Assembly (NCBI GenBank): GCA_024138025.1
Contig: JAMXBD010000816.1
Span: 496,001 to 560,000, forward strand
DNA length: 64,000 nucleotides
Reading direction: 5' to 3'
Source of the DNA: Combretum micranthum
Taxonomy: Eukaryota > Streptophyta > Magnoliopsida > Myrtales > Combretaceae
Shown: positions 1 to 10,949 of the stretch, in pieces
Numbering within the stretch: position 1 is the first letter of the stretch
How the letters are laid out: each line of letters starts with the position of its first letter
Notes under the pieces: generated by a model
Seen by the model: the letters and a program-made list of their open reading frames with translations, nothing else
The model's database searches: none
Told to the model about the DNA's origin: nothing
Position numbers and translations under genes: made by a program

Positions 1-1117
1 CACATCTTATGTGGAAAAAGGTACCCCCAAGCGTTGGTTGGCATAACGATTGAAGATCAGAAATACTTGCTGTATTTGCTGCAGCATTATCGAATCCAAT
101 TGAAAAAATTTTTTGTGTCAACCCGTACTCATCAAGAATTATCCGTATTGTGGCATATATGTTTTGAGCTGTATGGGATCCATCCATTTTTCTTAATGCA
201 ATTAATCTCTTTTGCATTACCCAATGTCTATCAATCCAATGAGATGTAATCCCCATATACGAACTTTCACCCCATCTATCAGTCCAAATGTCAGAACAGA
301 TGGACACACATGTATCGAGATCAGAAAAAGTTGCTTGGAGCTGTCCCTTACCCTTGCGGTACATTTTTAGACAATGTCGTTTCATTGTCGTAGCACTCCA
401 TTTAGGTGCTTGTGGCTGCAATGTTTCTTGGTGGCAATAGACAAGATCTGCATTTTCGCTTGCATTAAAACCCAAATGCAACCCGCTTATCATTTGCACC
501 ATGGCATCACGATATTGTTCTTCATTAAAATGCCACAGCCTTGCTTCTTTCTTGGAACTCGATCGTGATATTTGTTGTTGTGATGGATCCAAACCATACT
601 CACTAGGATGCTTTGACTTTAGATGTTTGGAAAGACTACCATATCCATCTCCCTTGGAAAAGGCATAGTTTGCATTGCAATAATTGCAATGCGCCCTAGT
701 CTTCCCATCTGGCCCTTCGACCTTCCTAAAATGTTTGGTGAACATATTAGACTTATATGGTCGAGGTGGCTTTGTGGATGGATTTGTCTCAATGGAGGGG
801 TGTATTTCTTCACCCAAACCGCCATAATCATCGGCTTCATGTTGTGGTAGTTGTTCCATTTCCGGATCTTGGGAGTCATTATCATCATTTCCTTGTTGAT
901 GGTAAACTGGATTGACTGTCTCGAAACCTGGTGGAATCGGAGGGAATTGTTCAGGTGTGAAATCAAAGTCGGATACCCGAGGCTCATTAAAGTCATAGCA
1001 GTCAGCATCCTCATCTACATTGATAGTAGGCTCTTGCTGGCACTCTGGTATCTTCGCCTTTAATTTGTCTTTCTTTGCAGATTTTTTTGATGAACCACCA
1101 AAGAAAAAGGAAGCCAT
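1..1117 (-). CDS. hAT-family (Ac-like) transposase, N-terminal part, open to the window edge
   Basis: Translating the minus strand from the ATG at 1115-1117 gives 372 codons without a stop, continuing past base 1. In order there is: a basic start (MASFFFGGSSKKSAKK); an acidic, proline-rich stretch; a BED-type zinc finger at about residues 130-165 (CNYC followed by SLSKHLKSKHP); and the start of the RNase-H-like catalytic fold, with CSDIWTDRWGESSYMGITSHW followed by FSIGFDNAAANTASIS. These are typical of Ac-like transposases, which bind element ends and cut and paste DNA in the nucleus. The C-terminal catalytic residue and the dimerisation domain lie outside the window. The start is supported by the same ATG in copy 2 (25222). 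Expression is untested, and a lesion further left cannot be excluded. Confidence 0.85.
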   Translation of the reverse strand, partial: MASFFFGGSSKKSAKKDKLKAKIPECQQEPTINVDEDADCYDFNEPRVSDFDFTPEQFPPIPPGFETVNPVYHQQGNDDNDSQDPEMEQLPQHEADDYGGLGEEIHPSIETNPSTKPPRPYKSNMFTKHFRKVEGPDGKTRAHCNYCNANYAFSKGDGYGSLSKHLKSKHPSEYGLDPSQQQISRSSSKKEARLWHFNEEQYRDAMVQMISGLHLGFNASENADLVYCHQETLQPQAPKWSATTMKRHCLKMYRKGKGQLQATFSDLDTCVSICSDIWTDRWGESSYMGITSHWIDRHWVMQKRLIALRKMDGSHTAQNIYATIRIILDEYGLTQKIFSIGFDNAAANTASISDLQSLCQPTLGGTFFHIRC

Positions 1118-1379
1118 CTAGCCTTTTTATAAACAACGAGTACGTACTAATGTGAGTGGTAGTATTAGAAGAATTGAAAATTTAAGAGCAAACACGATAA
1201 ATAAGTGTTGTTGGATAACTCCTTTGTGCGAGATAGTCTACAAAATAACAAGCAATATCAAACACATGAATGTCTGATATTTTTAAAACACGGGAATGGT
1301 TGATAATTTAAGAAAACTCAATCTGTGAAGGTTGTAATGAGCTTTTGAATGTTTCGTTGTTTTTTGAATGAAACTCTTA

Positions 1380-1387
1380 TATTTATA
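1380..1387 (-). promoter_or_regulatory. Candidate TATA box of hAT copy 1 transposase
   Basis: On the minus strand the sequence is TATAAATA, about 260 bases upstream of the transposase ATG. The same box lies at the equivalent place in copy 2 (25485-25492). The assignment rests on consensus, position and conservation between the copies; the leader would be long. Confidence 0.4.
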
Positions 1388-1599
1388 GAGCTCCTTACGT
1401 GCGTAAAATATCAAAACATAAGTTGCCTGATTCAACTCTCCAACTTTCCCCAGCCGTTGATAATTTTTCAACTCTTCAACTTTCGGTGATTTTGTTGTTT
1501 TGCTTTTTTTTTTTGGACATACTACTGCACGGTGCAAGGCCCCCCTCCTCATTTCTTCATTTGCGTTGCCGACAATATTGACTTATTCTGTTTTGTTTG

Positions 1600-1770
1600 G
1601 TTTTATCTTTCTTTTTTTTTTTTTCTCCCCCAAATGCTGCCCTGGCCCCCCCCCCCCCCCCCCCAACCCCTGCCCCTACAGCCCCCCCCCCCCCCCCCCC
1701 CCTCTCCCAAATTTCAAATGCCCGCACGCTCCGCATTTTTCCTTTTACGTTTTGTTTTTTTTTTTTTTTT
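1600..1770. repeat. Homopolymer cluster (poly-T, poly-C) in hAT 5' region
   Basis: T runs at about 1611-1624 and 1755-1770 flank two long C runs at about 1646-1664 and 1682-1702. Copy 2 has shorter counterparts (C run near 25829-25847, T run near 25902-25919), so the tracts belong to the element and have changed in length. Proline- and glycine-rich frames across here are artefacts of the runs. Exact lengths are likely to be unreliable in any assembly. Confidence 0.85.
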
Positions 1771-1784
1771 CTCCTTCTGGCGGG

Positions 1785-1980
1785 TTGGAACCGCCGGTTC
1801 CGGTTCCGGAATAACGGTTCCGGACCCGGTTGAACCGACGGTTCCACCACGCCGAACCGTTTGGACCCGCCGGTTCCGGGGTCCTCCAACGGTTCGGAAC
1901 CGTCACCCACGGGGCGGTTCCCGGGTCCGGAACCGCCGGTGACGGTTCGGGGCGGTTCCCGGTTCGGAACCGCCCCGTGC
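1785..1980. repeat. GC-rich subterminal repeats of hAT copy 1
   Basis: A dense array of short direct and inverted copies of GGTTCCGG, CCGGTTC and GGTTCGGAACCG lies just inside the terminus. Similar arrays lie inside both ends of copy 2 (about 22440-22556 and 25935-26112). In Ac-type elements such subterminal motifs are transposase binding sites, so that role is inferred here. The block stands out sharply from its AT-rich surroundings. Confidence 0.75.
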
Positions 1981-1990
1981 TGATGTTCTA

Positions 1991-4399
1991 AGTATTTACT
2001 AATAAACAAATTTATTTAACTGATCTTTTGTCATATACATATAAAGTGCAGAAAAATTACTTTAAGTTAGAATCAATGGATGATGAAAACTACTACTACT
2101 ATTATTACTAAATGTTCAGCTTCACTGGCCAAAATTAGCAAATTATCGAACATTTAATTTAGGAAAAGCAGATCAAATATATATGTAAACGTCATATTAA
2201 CCAATGGAAAACAACTCAACTATTCTCTCAAAGATTACATGAATTTCTAGATAGGGCTCATGTAAAGGAAACTCATCAAATTTTTGGATTTCTCAAATAT
2301 GATAATTTCGTGTGAACCTATAAGTAAAGTATTGTATCTCATTTGTTTTTTTTTTCCCATAATTTTTTAAGTTGATATGATAGTATGATTAACTAATTGT
2401 GATCTTAGCGGAAAAAAAGAGCTCACCGACGCACAAGTTTCTGCTGATTGTCTGGCAGTGTCTCCTTATCGGCAGCACTCCTCCTGGGGTGTTCCTTCAA
2501 ACCACCAAATGGTGTCTTATCAGAACATCGAAGATCCTACCTATCGTACCCATTCAAGTCCGCCTGGATATTGCACTATATTTTCTAAATTTTTTTCTTG
2601 TAAATTTGAATGTATCCTAATTTTTGTTGTACTGGCTAGACTTCAAATCTTACTTAATAGTGGTCTTAGAATTTTGCTTGGCCCAAATATTTTGTTATGT
2701 TTTATAATAAACTAACATATGCACATTAAGTATATTTTACTTAAGGGACATTTGTCCATTTTTCTACTTAATAAGAAAATCACGAACAATTCTGTTGGTT
2801 CCACGTATCACTCCAAGCAGCAGAGTTTACATTTAGCTAATTCCTTATTTGCTTAGTTAAATAGATAGCTTAGTTGTTAAGCAAATTATATATACACACA
2901 TATATATATTGTGATATATTATTAAATATGTGGCTGGAATTTTATGGTATAAGATTGCAGTTTTTTTTTTTACTCTTTAGCCGCGCTTAGTAGCTCGCGA
3001 GCACACTTGATCTTAATTTTTATTATTGACTATGTCTTAATAATCTTTAATATTATTTATATTTAACAACTATCTAGGTCAAATATTATATTATTTATAG
3101 TATGAGGATATTATACGTTAGTTTTAATTTGTGAGTATCCCATACTCATTAGCTAACAATTCATATCCTAAATTATTACTATTAATAATATTATTCCGAT
3201 TCAGAGTTCTAATGTCTTTATCTAATTCCGATAACTTTTTGGTAAACCTATACTATAATGGATGCTATGTCTCTCAAATCCTAAACATAATGCTATAGAC
3301 CTAGTTTTAGTTTAGGGTTTACAATTTTGGCATGAAAACAATATAACTGGATACGTCCATTAAATGTCTTAATTCTAAGTTCTTATCATCTAACTTCTAT
3401 TTCAAGGATTTGCACATTCCTAGTAGTAGCATATATATGCCATCTATGTAGAAATTGAACCTATTTCATCGGAATGTTTTTTATTACGGTGCTAATGTGA
3501 ATCGAGTGTCATCTTTGATAAGGTTGCAACAGGTCTATTATGTAAAAAATGGTTGAACATGCTAAAAACACCAAGGAATACCACTTTTTATCTCTAATAT
3601 TAGCATAGAGATCTTATTGCTTGACGAAATACTTTCTTAGAGATGGTTATTTTCTATGACAGTGTTTGGTTGCAAAAACCGAACAGTACAAGAGGAAATT
3701 AAACAAAACAGCATAGGAAATACCAATAACATAACTCACTTCTACCGAGTTTGGTATGTATGGTAGTTGAATAAGAATTTTTATGTTATTCATTGTTTGG
3801 TATATATAACACAAGAATATGCTATTTGTTGTGTTATAAAAGGTTGAGTTGTCTAATGAGTAAACGATTTGGCTCATCTTTCACATGGTAATAACTTTCT
3901 TCAAATTTGTCCATACTCTTACCAAAACTCATGAGAACAATCAAACAAAAAATCAAGTTCAATCTTACAAATTTATGCAAACCAAACTCTCTATAAGGTC
4001 ATTGATGAAAAATAAAAAAGGGTGAGTCGGGTTAGATTACGAACAAGTCATTAGAAATTTGCTAGAGAAAGCACAAAAGTAACAAATTGCAAAAAACCAA
4101 ATGACTAGGGTAGAAGAGGATCAGTAAATCAATTTATAGCAATTCCTCCTTGTAACTCATCCACTTTTTATCTCTACATTAAGAAATTGGCCTAGCACAT
4201 CAATACATTCCATATTGAAATTAATTTTAATGGAAAATAATTTTACAACTATTTTTGTTATCTTTAGTGATGCTCTATGGATAAAAGGAAGTATGGCCCT
4301 TCAATATAGTTATTTTCACTTTTAGGAAGATTACTATCAGTATTATCGCGTTATTCCAACATTTGTTTTCCTAATCAAGTTTTTTACATAGAAAGTATT
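1991..4399. other. No recognised gene; AT-rich spacer with one candidate exon-like island
   Basis: I see no conserved domain, terminal repeat or RNA gene. The only compositional exception is a less AT-rich stretch at about 2405-2570, preceded by a possible splice acceptor (…GATCTTAG), with two overlapping short frames. It could be a fragment of a host gene exon, but I do not recognise the peptide. Confidence 0.5.
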
Positions 4400-6730
4400 C
4401 GTCACACCTCTACATGGTAGCCTAGTTATAACAGTACATTATGTAACCAACTGAGATCTCTAGAAAGCTACATAAGTATAACACATCTATCATGCCTCAT
4501 ATTGAATGAACGTATAAAACAGGATCGAAAGTCGATTAGAGCTAGAAAGATATTGTATATATGTTAGTCATAAGCCAAGATAACAAAATTACAAAGACTA
4601 GGTCATCATCTAGATATCACATCCAAGGTTTTTAAGGACTTCACCTGAACACTTTCCTATAGAACTTACAAGAAAATAAACAAAGCATAACTAAAACTAT
4701 TACAAAACACAAATTGGTCTTTATTACATATCAAAGTCTTCCTTGCAAAAATGAATACCTAAGATCCTTTTAACCCTAACTCCCATACCAACCATAGTCT
4801 TGGTCTTCTTGCTTAACTTCCTGTAAAGCAACAATCTAAAGGATTGTGAGCATTGAAAAGCTCAGTAAGTAAAAGAACTCAACATTACATAACAAATCAT
4901 ACAAGGTTTGATTAACATACATATGAAATGCAATAAGTTAAGCATATGTACAAACATAATTTGAGTGACCATAACCCAAACTTATGGGGATTTACACCCT
5001 CCCTAAGGGGTTAAAGGACCAGCTCTATATTTCACACTAAGAAATTTAAAGAACTAAAGAAAGAGAATTCATTTCAAACTTTCATGTCAATTTCTACTTA
5101 TAAACATATATATATATATATGTATGTGTATTTATATATTTTACTTCTCCCACTTCACTTAGTTCTTAAGATTTCTACTAAGTATTATCATTTCGTACTA
5201 ACCTTCATTAGGCGACGTCTTTCAAGTCTATCTAGTTCCTATAGAATTAGCGACTCTATGGTAATCTTTACCAGATTTACTGGATTTATAAGCATCACCA
5301 TAGAATTGAAATAGTAATACGTAATGTGAATACCAATTAAATGCAAATATGCTATGTAGTGCAATACATGGCTAATTTATTTATAGGCCGAACAAAGTTC
5401 AAATCAGTTCATTCGAAGACCATTCCAATTCTCAGACAATCCATATAATTCACTCATTATTCAAGATCAACCAATTGGTAATCACTTTGATTATTATAAG
5501 ATTATTCAATCAATAAACATACGACACGCATTAGTCCCCAATCCCCACACATGAATTCAATTTATGTTTGTATTAGATTTATGGGCAACTATATTACAAT
5601 CATATGTAAGTGAAAAGATTTGATTATTCACCCGTGCATGATAGCTAATTGTCGTCATAATCAGCTGGAAAGTCCAAATCTTAGTCAAAAGATTCTATAA
5701 AATAACAAATAAAATTCTCTAAGTATATATCTATGTAGGACTTCTATCGATACTTAAGTATTCTAAACTTAAGTTAATATTCTAATTCTAATTCATTCTT
5801 TTTTAAGGATAAGAAAATCTTAAACTCAAATACTTTCATTAAATAAGAAACAAAACATACATATTAAAGCATATACATATTATTTAAATAATTAATAAAG
5901 AAAAAATATTTTTTTAAAAAACAGAAACAGGGACGTCAGCTCAGCCAGCTGCACGACCAGGCAGGAGGCCGTGGGTAGCATGGGCACATGCACTACCCGT
6001 GCACACTGGGTGACCCACGACCGAAGCTACAACACCCTTGGATATAGCTCGTTTCACCTCCTGTTTGAACCTAGACCAAATCCAAATACCACTACATCTT
6101 TCCAAATGCCCCTATGATTTTTTTCCAAGCTTTTCAACTTCCCAAACACATGATTTGGTCTTAAATGTCATCAAACACACTTCATTACTCACATATATAC
6201 ACCATATACCCTTCTAACAACTTTGTATAACCAAAACACCAAAAATCTCCAACTCCACATCAACTACACACTCCAACAACTTCATCCATAAACAAAGGCC
6301 TATGCTATCAACAATTTAAGGCTCAAACTACCAAAATTATTCTCTCAACTTCATTTATCTAACATCAAACTCATCATTCATCTTCCAACCAACAAAACCC
6401 ATAAAAGATATAAACTTCAAATACTCAATTTAACAAGAATTAACAAAGCAAAAGAGAAGCTATAAGTTAGCTCAAGCTAGCCTTAACTTATTGATGGGAT
6501 TAGCTTGAGTTCTTGGTGAATTTTTGAAAGAGAAAAAAGAAGAAAGAAAAGATAGATGTGTGTATGTGTGTGTGTGTTATAGTGGTGGTCTGCTGGGAAA
6601 GAAGAAGAAAAAGTGATAACTGCCCTAATTTTAGTTGCTTTTGTCTTATATAATTAGGTAAGGTTATTTGTTGACTTTTGGAGCATGAAGGGGGATGTAG
6701 TGTGTGTGTACATGATAACTTTGGTGGGGA
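4400..6730 (-). mobile_element. Degraded fragment of the long non-coding LTR-like family
   Basis: The left edge reads CGTCACACCTCTAC, close to the TGTCACG… ends at 12943 and 47117. About 400-600 bases in come the family's shared landmarks in the same order: GCTCAGTAAG near 4859, an ATACATATGAAATGCAAT stretch near 4916, and GGGGATTTACACCCTCCC near 4987. These correspond to similar motifs near 13340-13475 and 47545-47695. Further right are a GC-rich patch (about 5930-6050) and a purine-rich, TGTG-rich patch (about 6530-6620), comparable in position to those in the element at 47117-51817. I could not find the other terminus or a target duplication, so the right limit is approximate and the copy is probably truncated. 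Confidence 0.45.
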
Positions 6731-7485
6731 ATAAGGCTAAAAAGTGCAGCAAAATCACTTAAACTTTACAATTAAAACATCAATATACTTTCTAATAGAA
6801 ATCAATACAAAGTTTGAAATAAATTTGGTTTATAGATTATATTTAAAAGGAAATTTTCTTATAGAAAACTATATATTTCCAATGTTTGCTTTTCCATGTA
6901 ATTATTATTATTTTATTTTATTTTATTATTTTTTTTGGCAGAATTCATGTATTTGTTTAAGTGGAGATTGAAATAAATTTTGTGATGCATAACATAGCAA
7001 GTTAAATTTAAATTTTAGCTACAAGAGTTTGGTTGGAAAAGATCTACTCTTCCAAGGACATAAAATATGTAAATTTTGTTAACCGAGGCGTCTATCCTCA
7101 AGTTTCTATTTCATCAGTGTCACTGGATAACCAACATGCTGTTTCTGCTACTCGACGTCAATCCAGTAGTCACTTTTGTACAGACTGGATAAGATTCATA
7201 ATAGAGCAAATCAACTATAACTAGCATTATTTTGTGATAGAATTTGCAATGGAAGAATCATCTGGACTGTTAATTTCAACAAATGGTCACACACAAAGAC
7301 ACTATTATTTTATTTAAACTTCATGGTTTATTTGTAAAAATTGATGCTTTAATTTTTTTTTACGTTTTAAATTTAATTACATGGCTATATTCAAGTTTGA
7401 CATAGATATCACGAGTCCATCATGCTATTATATTGCGGAGGGACGAGCTTATTTTATAATAATAGAACATTAATATTTATTTCAA
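6731..7485. other. No recognised gene
   Basis: AT-rich spacer. A modestly GC-richer stretch at about 7040-7215 holds a 63-codon frame following a possible acceptor (…AATTTTAG), but the peptide is not recognisable and codes for no known domain. Confidence 0.4.
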
Positions 7486-8530
7486 TTAGAGTTGGACAAA
7501 TGGACTAAATAGATCGGGTCGGGCTGGACCGCTTTGGCCCACGAGCTAAATGGGCCAACAAATCTTAGCCCATTTAATAAATGGGCCAGAATTTCTTAGC
7601 CCTAGTCCAGCCCTCTTCGACCTACGGGTTAAACGGGTCGGCCTTTTACTATGGCTAGTCATTATATTTATATAATATACTAAAAACAATTTCACATATT
7701 ATTTTATAGAAGAATATATATATGTACACTTAACATAATATGACTCAATTTTTTTTATTCCATTTAGTTTATTCATTTAGATTAATTGTAATTTTGGTTT
7801 GGCTTGAATTTTTTTTTTTTTTAATGAAATCATATTGGTTCTAGTTAGATTGATTTATGATTTGATTTTTTATATTTTAAATACATATCAAAGTAAAATG
7901 TGATATATGTATAATGCATAATCATGAGCTTCGAAAATTTTCAAAAATGTTGATGACTTGCCCAAGGTTTTTTCTCCTCCATTTTTTTTTTTTTTTTTTT
8001 TTTTTGCCATTCATTTCTCAATTCTTACACAAAGAAAATTGACATTTCTTGAACTTGATTCGACTTTCACAACTTAACTCCGCAGTGAACACCCCTACTC
8101 CTATGGTTAGTAATAGAGCTTGGATGGCAACTGCAACACTATGGTAAATCAAACTGCGGTGGTGGATGACAGGTTAAAGATGTAGGGTTTTGGTGGAGGG
8201 GTGTGTGTGTCTATCTATGTTCTCTCCTCTATTGCTTTATGTTGGTAGTATAGGATTACCGTAAAAAAAAAAAAATAACAAATTTGTTTTGATATATTTT
8301 TTTCGGATTTAATTTGTTATTTTTATTTTTGTTTTGATTTTTTAAGCACTTTTAAATTTTAATTTTTTTTTAGTTAGTGGGCTAGCCCGGCCCATCACGG
8401 GCCAACCCTTTTTGGCTCAAAGATTAAATGGACCAGGTTTTTATTGGCTCGTTTTGAAATGGGCTAAAAAAATTGACCCTAACCTACTTTTTTTAATAGG
8501 TAAATAGGCCAGCATATGTCCTTGATCATT
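7486..8530. mobile_element. Possible non-autonomous DNA transposon (hAT-like)
   Basis: Two GC-rich blocks built from GGGCC/GGCCC words (about 7510-7650 and 8375-8520) flank an AT-rich middle containing a long T run (about 7983-8005). The outer edges, TAGAGTTGGACAAATGG on the left and a segment ending …CATATGTCC on the right, share an imperfect inverted GGACAAATGG-like core. Flanking GGGCC-rich subterminal regions around an AT-rich core are common in plant hAT derivatives. No clean 8-bp target duplication was found, so limits and class are tentative. Confidence 0.35.
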
Positions 8531-8924
8531 TGGCGCAGCTATAATTTCCATGGAATGATATAATCAAATTGGATAGGCTAAGCAAATAATACCGACATTT
8601 TCTTATTGCCCAAGAAAACAATAACAAATCTGCCTATTTACTCTCCTTCTCTTTTTGACTTTTCTAGGTTATCCTCTCCCAATTTAATGTACCTTTCTAC
8701 TTTTCCTTAGTATGTATTCCTGTGTCCTGCCATATATAGTTCCACTTTGAAAAATTGAGCTATTATCAATTATTTAATGTTTCGTAAGCACGGAGGTCAT
8801 GATAAAGACTTTGCATAAAACTAAAGACCTTAAACTTAAGGTCGTACCATTTGCAGTTCCTCGAAGAAGCTTCTTAAAATTCGTGCAAAACAAGTTGCCA
8901 AAAGTCTTTCCCCTATTTAAACTC
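8531..8924. other. Upstream region of CYP94A-like pseudogene 1
   Basis: About 400 bases of AT-rich sequence between the possible DNA element and the TATA box. No further regulatory motif can be assigned with confidence. Confidence 0.4.
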
Positions 8925-8932
8925 TATAAATA
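8925..8932 (+). promoter_or_regulatory. Candidate TATA box of CYP94A-like pseudogene 1
   Basis: TATAAATA lies 58 bases upstream of the ATG at 8990, the normal plant spacing for a short leader. The other P450 copy has TATAAATT at 42215-42222 in a similar sequence context, which supports both being derived from functional promoters. Confidence 0.55.
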
Positions 8933-8989
8933 CTCGTCAACTCACTCGTTTTCCCTTAACACAAAAATCATTCACACCATCAATTAGCC

Positions 8990-10563
8990 ATGTCAATTCA
9001 ACTTCTAAGCTCATGCTTGCTTTTTAGTTTTTCCTTACTATTCATCTTCTTCTATAGATCATATGGAAAAAGTTCGAAAACTAATACTCCTAAAACCTCA
9101 TCATCAATATCCATTAACAAGATCCAACTACCAAAATCATACCCTGTAATCGGTTCCTATTTTTCGATTTCCAAGAATCAAAGGCGGTTTACTCTATGGA
9201 GTGCGGAGCTCCTTAAGTCCTCTCCATCGGCCACCTACGTCCTCCACCGGCCTCTCGGCTTTCGCCAAGTCCTTACCGGCAACCCTGCCAATGTTGAACG
9301 CATTCTCAAGTCCAATTTCCAAAACTACGAGAAAGGGAACATGTTCAAGACCACCTTGAAAGACATCCTAGGAAATGGAATCTTCAACGTTGATGCAGAG
9401 CCGTGGAAGTACCAGAGACAAATATCAAGCTACGAATTCAACACCAAGTCCCTCCGCAAGTTCATCGAAACCGTGGTCGATACCGAGCTTAATGACCGCC
9501 TCATCCCTATCTTGTCGGGTGCTGCGAAGACTGGAAGAGTTCTAGACTTGCAAGACATTTTGCAGAGGTTTGCTTTTGACAACATCTGCAAGATTGCTTT
9601 TGGCTATGATCCTGCACACTTGTTGCCTTCCCTTCCGCAGGCTCAATTTGCAGAAGCTTTTGATGATGCGGTGAAAATTAGCTCTAAGAGGTTTGGATCC
9701 TTCCCACTTGTGTGGAAACTCAAAAGATATCTAGGAATTGGATCCGAGAAGCGACTCAAGATTGCTGTCTCTGAGGTTAAAGAATTTGCAAGAATGATTG
9801 TACAGAGAAAATGCAGGAATTAAAACAGGACTCAACCATTGACTCGGCTGACCTCTTGTCAAGATTCCTGAGTGCAGGTCACTCTGATAAAAATAAATTC
9901 TCCATTTCCCCACAACTCTGACTTCGTCATAGACATAGTCATAAGTTTCATTCTGGCGGGTCGTGACACGACATCTGCTGCATTAACGTGGTACTTTTGG
10001 CTACTCCACAAAAACCCTCATGTTGAAGAGCGAGTCTTGAAAGAAATAGGACAAAGATCGGAACAACCAGGTTTTGAGGAAGTTAAGGACATGGTATACA
10101 CCCACGCTTCCCTCTGTGAGAGCATGAGGTTTTATCCGCCAGTGCCTTTCGATACAAAACAAGCGGTGAATGACGACATTTGGCTTGATGGAACAGTTAT
10201 CAAAAAGGGTACGAGAGTTACATATCATCCATTCGCTATGGGGAGGTTAGAGGAACTATGGGGGAGTGACTGGGAAGAATTCAAGCCAGAAAGATGGCTG
10301 GAAGAAGAGGCATTAGGGAAGTGGACATTTGTTGGTCGGGATCCATTTACGTACCCTGTGTTTCAAGCGGGGCCTAGGATTTGTCTAGGAAAGGAGATGG
10401 CGTTTCTGCAGATGAAACGTGTGGTTGCTGGTGTTATGCGGCGGTTCAAGGTGGTTTCTGCATTGGAGGAGGGCGTGGATCCGTATTCGATACGTTTTTG
10501 ACTGCAAAAATGGAAGGTGGATTTCCTGTAAGGATTGTGGCAAGACACAATAATGCTAATTAG
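8990..10563 (+). pseudogene. CYP94A-like cytochrome P450 (fatty-acid omega-hydroxylase type), copy 1, frameshifted
   Basis: The frame from the ATG at 8990 encodes an N-terminal membrane anchor (about residues 5-22), the LPKSYPVIGSY hinge and a continuous CYP94-type N half to a TAA at 9821-9823. The I-helix AGRDTT (9956-9973), ESMR of the ExxR motif (10118-10129), PERW and the heme loop FQAGPRICLG (10361-10390, Cys at 10382-10384) follow. CYP94A enzymes are ER-anchored and hydroxylate fatty acids at the omega end; related CYP94B/C oxidise jasmonoyl-isoleucine. Compared with copy 2, one base is missing near 9803, a compensating shift lies near 9915, and one base is missing near 10484; the restored end is TAG at 10561-10563. 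CYP94 genes are usually single-exon, so an intron is an unlikely explanation. If the indels are assembly errors this would be an intact gene of normal length (about 520 residues). Confidence 0.85.
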
Positions 10564-10949
10564 GAAAATGTATATTGTACATAAGTTGTGTGCTTCATTT
10601 TGACTTTTTAGGAAAAAAATATATTAGAGGTGCGTGTTCTATATTTGTATCAAAAGTCCATTGCATCGTCTCTGTTTTAATTAATATTAAATTCACATTG
10701 ACCTAAGGCAATGCTGTATGGCTTTATATTGTGGATGTCACGGAACGACCAAAATCGTAATCTTCTTCCTGAACAGCAAATTTGATCTTATGAACAAATT
10801 AGGTTACAAGCTTATGATTTATTGACATATCATAAAATGTTCGAACAAATTTTTAGTATAACTAAACAACCCCTAACATGTTTCAATTGGAGGAATTGTC
10901 AGTAAACAAAACTGATATGAAGACAAAGATTTGCCAACACACATATGAG
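10564..10949. other. 3' flank of CYP94A-like pseudogene 1
   Basis: AT-rich sequence with no recognised feature. TGTCACGGAACGACC at about 10737 resembles the end of the long LTR-like family, but nothing else of that family follows. Confidence 0.35.

Larger units (their letters stand above)
1..1990 (-). mobile_element. hAT (Ac-like) DNA transposon, copy 1, truncated by the window edge
   Basis: This is the transposase 5' half and one terminus of a hAT element. It matches 24122-26121 of the complete copy at 22430-26121 over its whole length with only scattered differences. The terminus is at 1990: read on the minus strand it begins TAGAACATCAGCACG, which matches TAGACATCAGCACGG at the start of copy 2. 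The 8 bases outside this end are AGTATTTA; the partner target duplication would lie beyond the left edge. Between the terminus and the transposase start lie GC-rich CCGGTTCC-type subterminal repeats, homopolymer tracts and a TATA-like box. The transposase here is open, unlike copy 2, so this copy may be the younger or autonomous one. Confidence 0.88.

Noticed and set aside
1500..2009. Several overlapping proline- or glycine-rich open frames on both strands
   Set aside because: They are produced by the poly-C and poly-T tracts and the CCGGTTCC subterminal repeats of the hAT element, not by coding sequence.
8799..8987. 62-codon frame just upstream of CYP94A-like pseudogene 1
   Set aside because: It covers the promoter, TATA box and leader of the P450 copy and has no domain.
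10737..10760. TGTCACGGAACGACC as the end of another long LTR-like element
   Set aside because: No family landmark, opposite end or 5-bp duplication was found near it.
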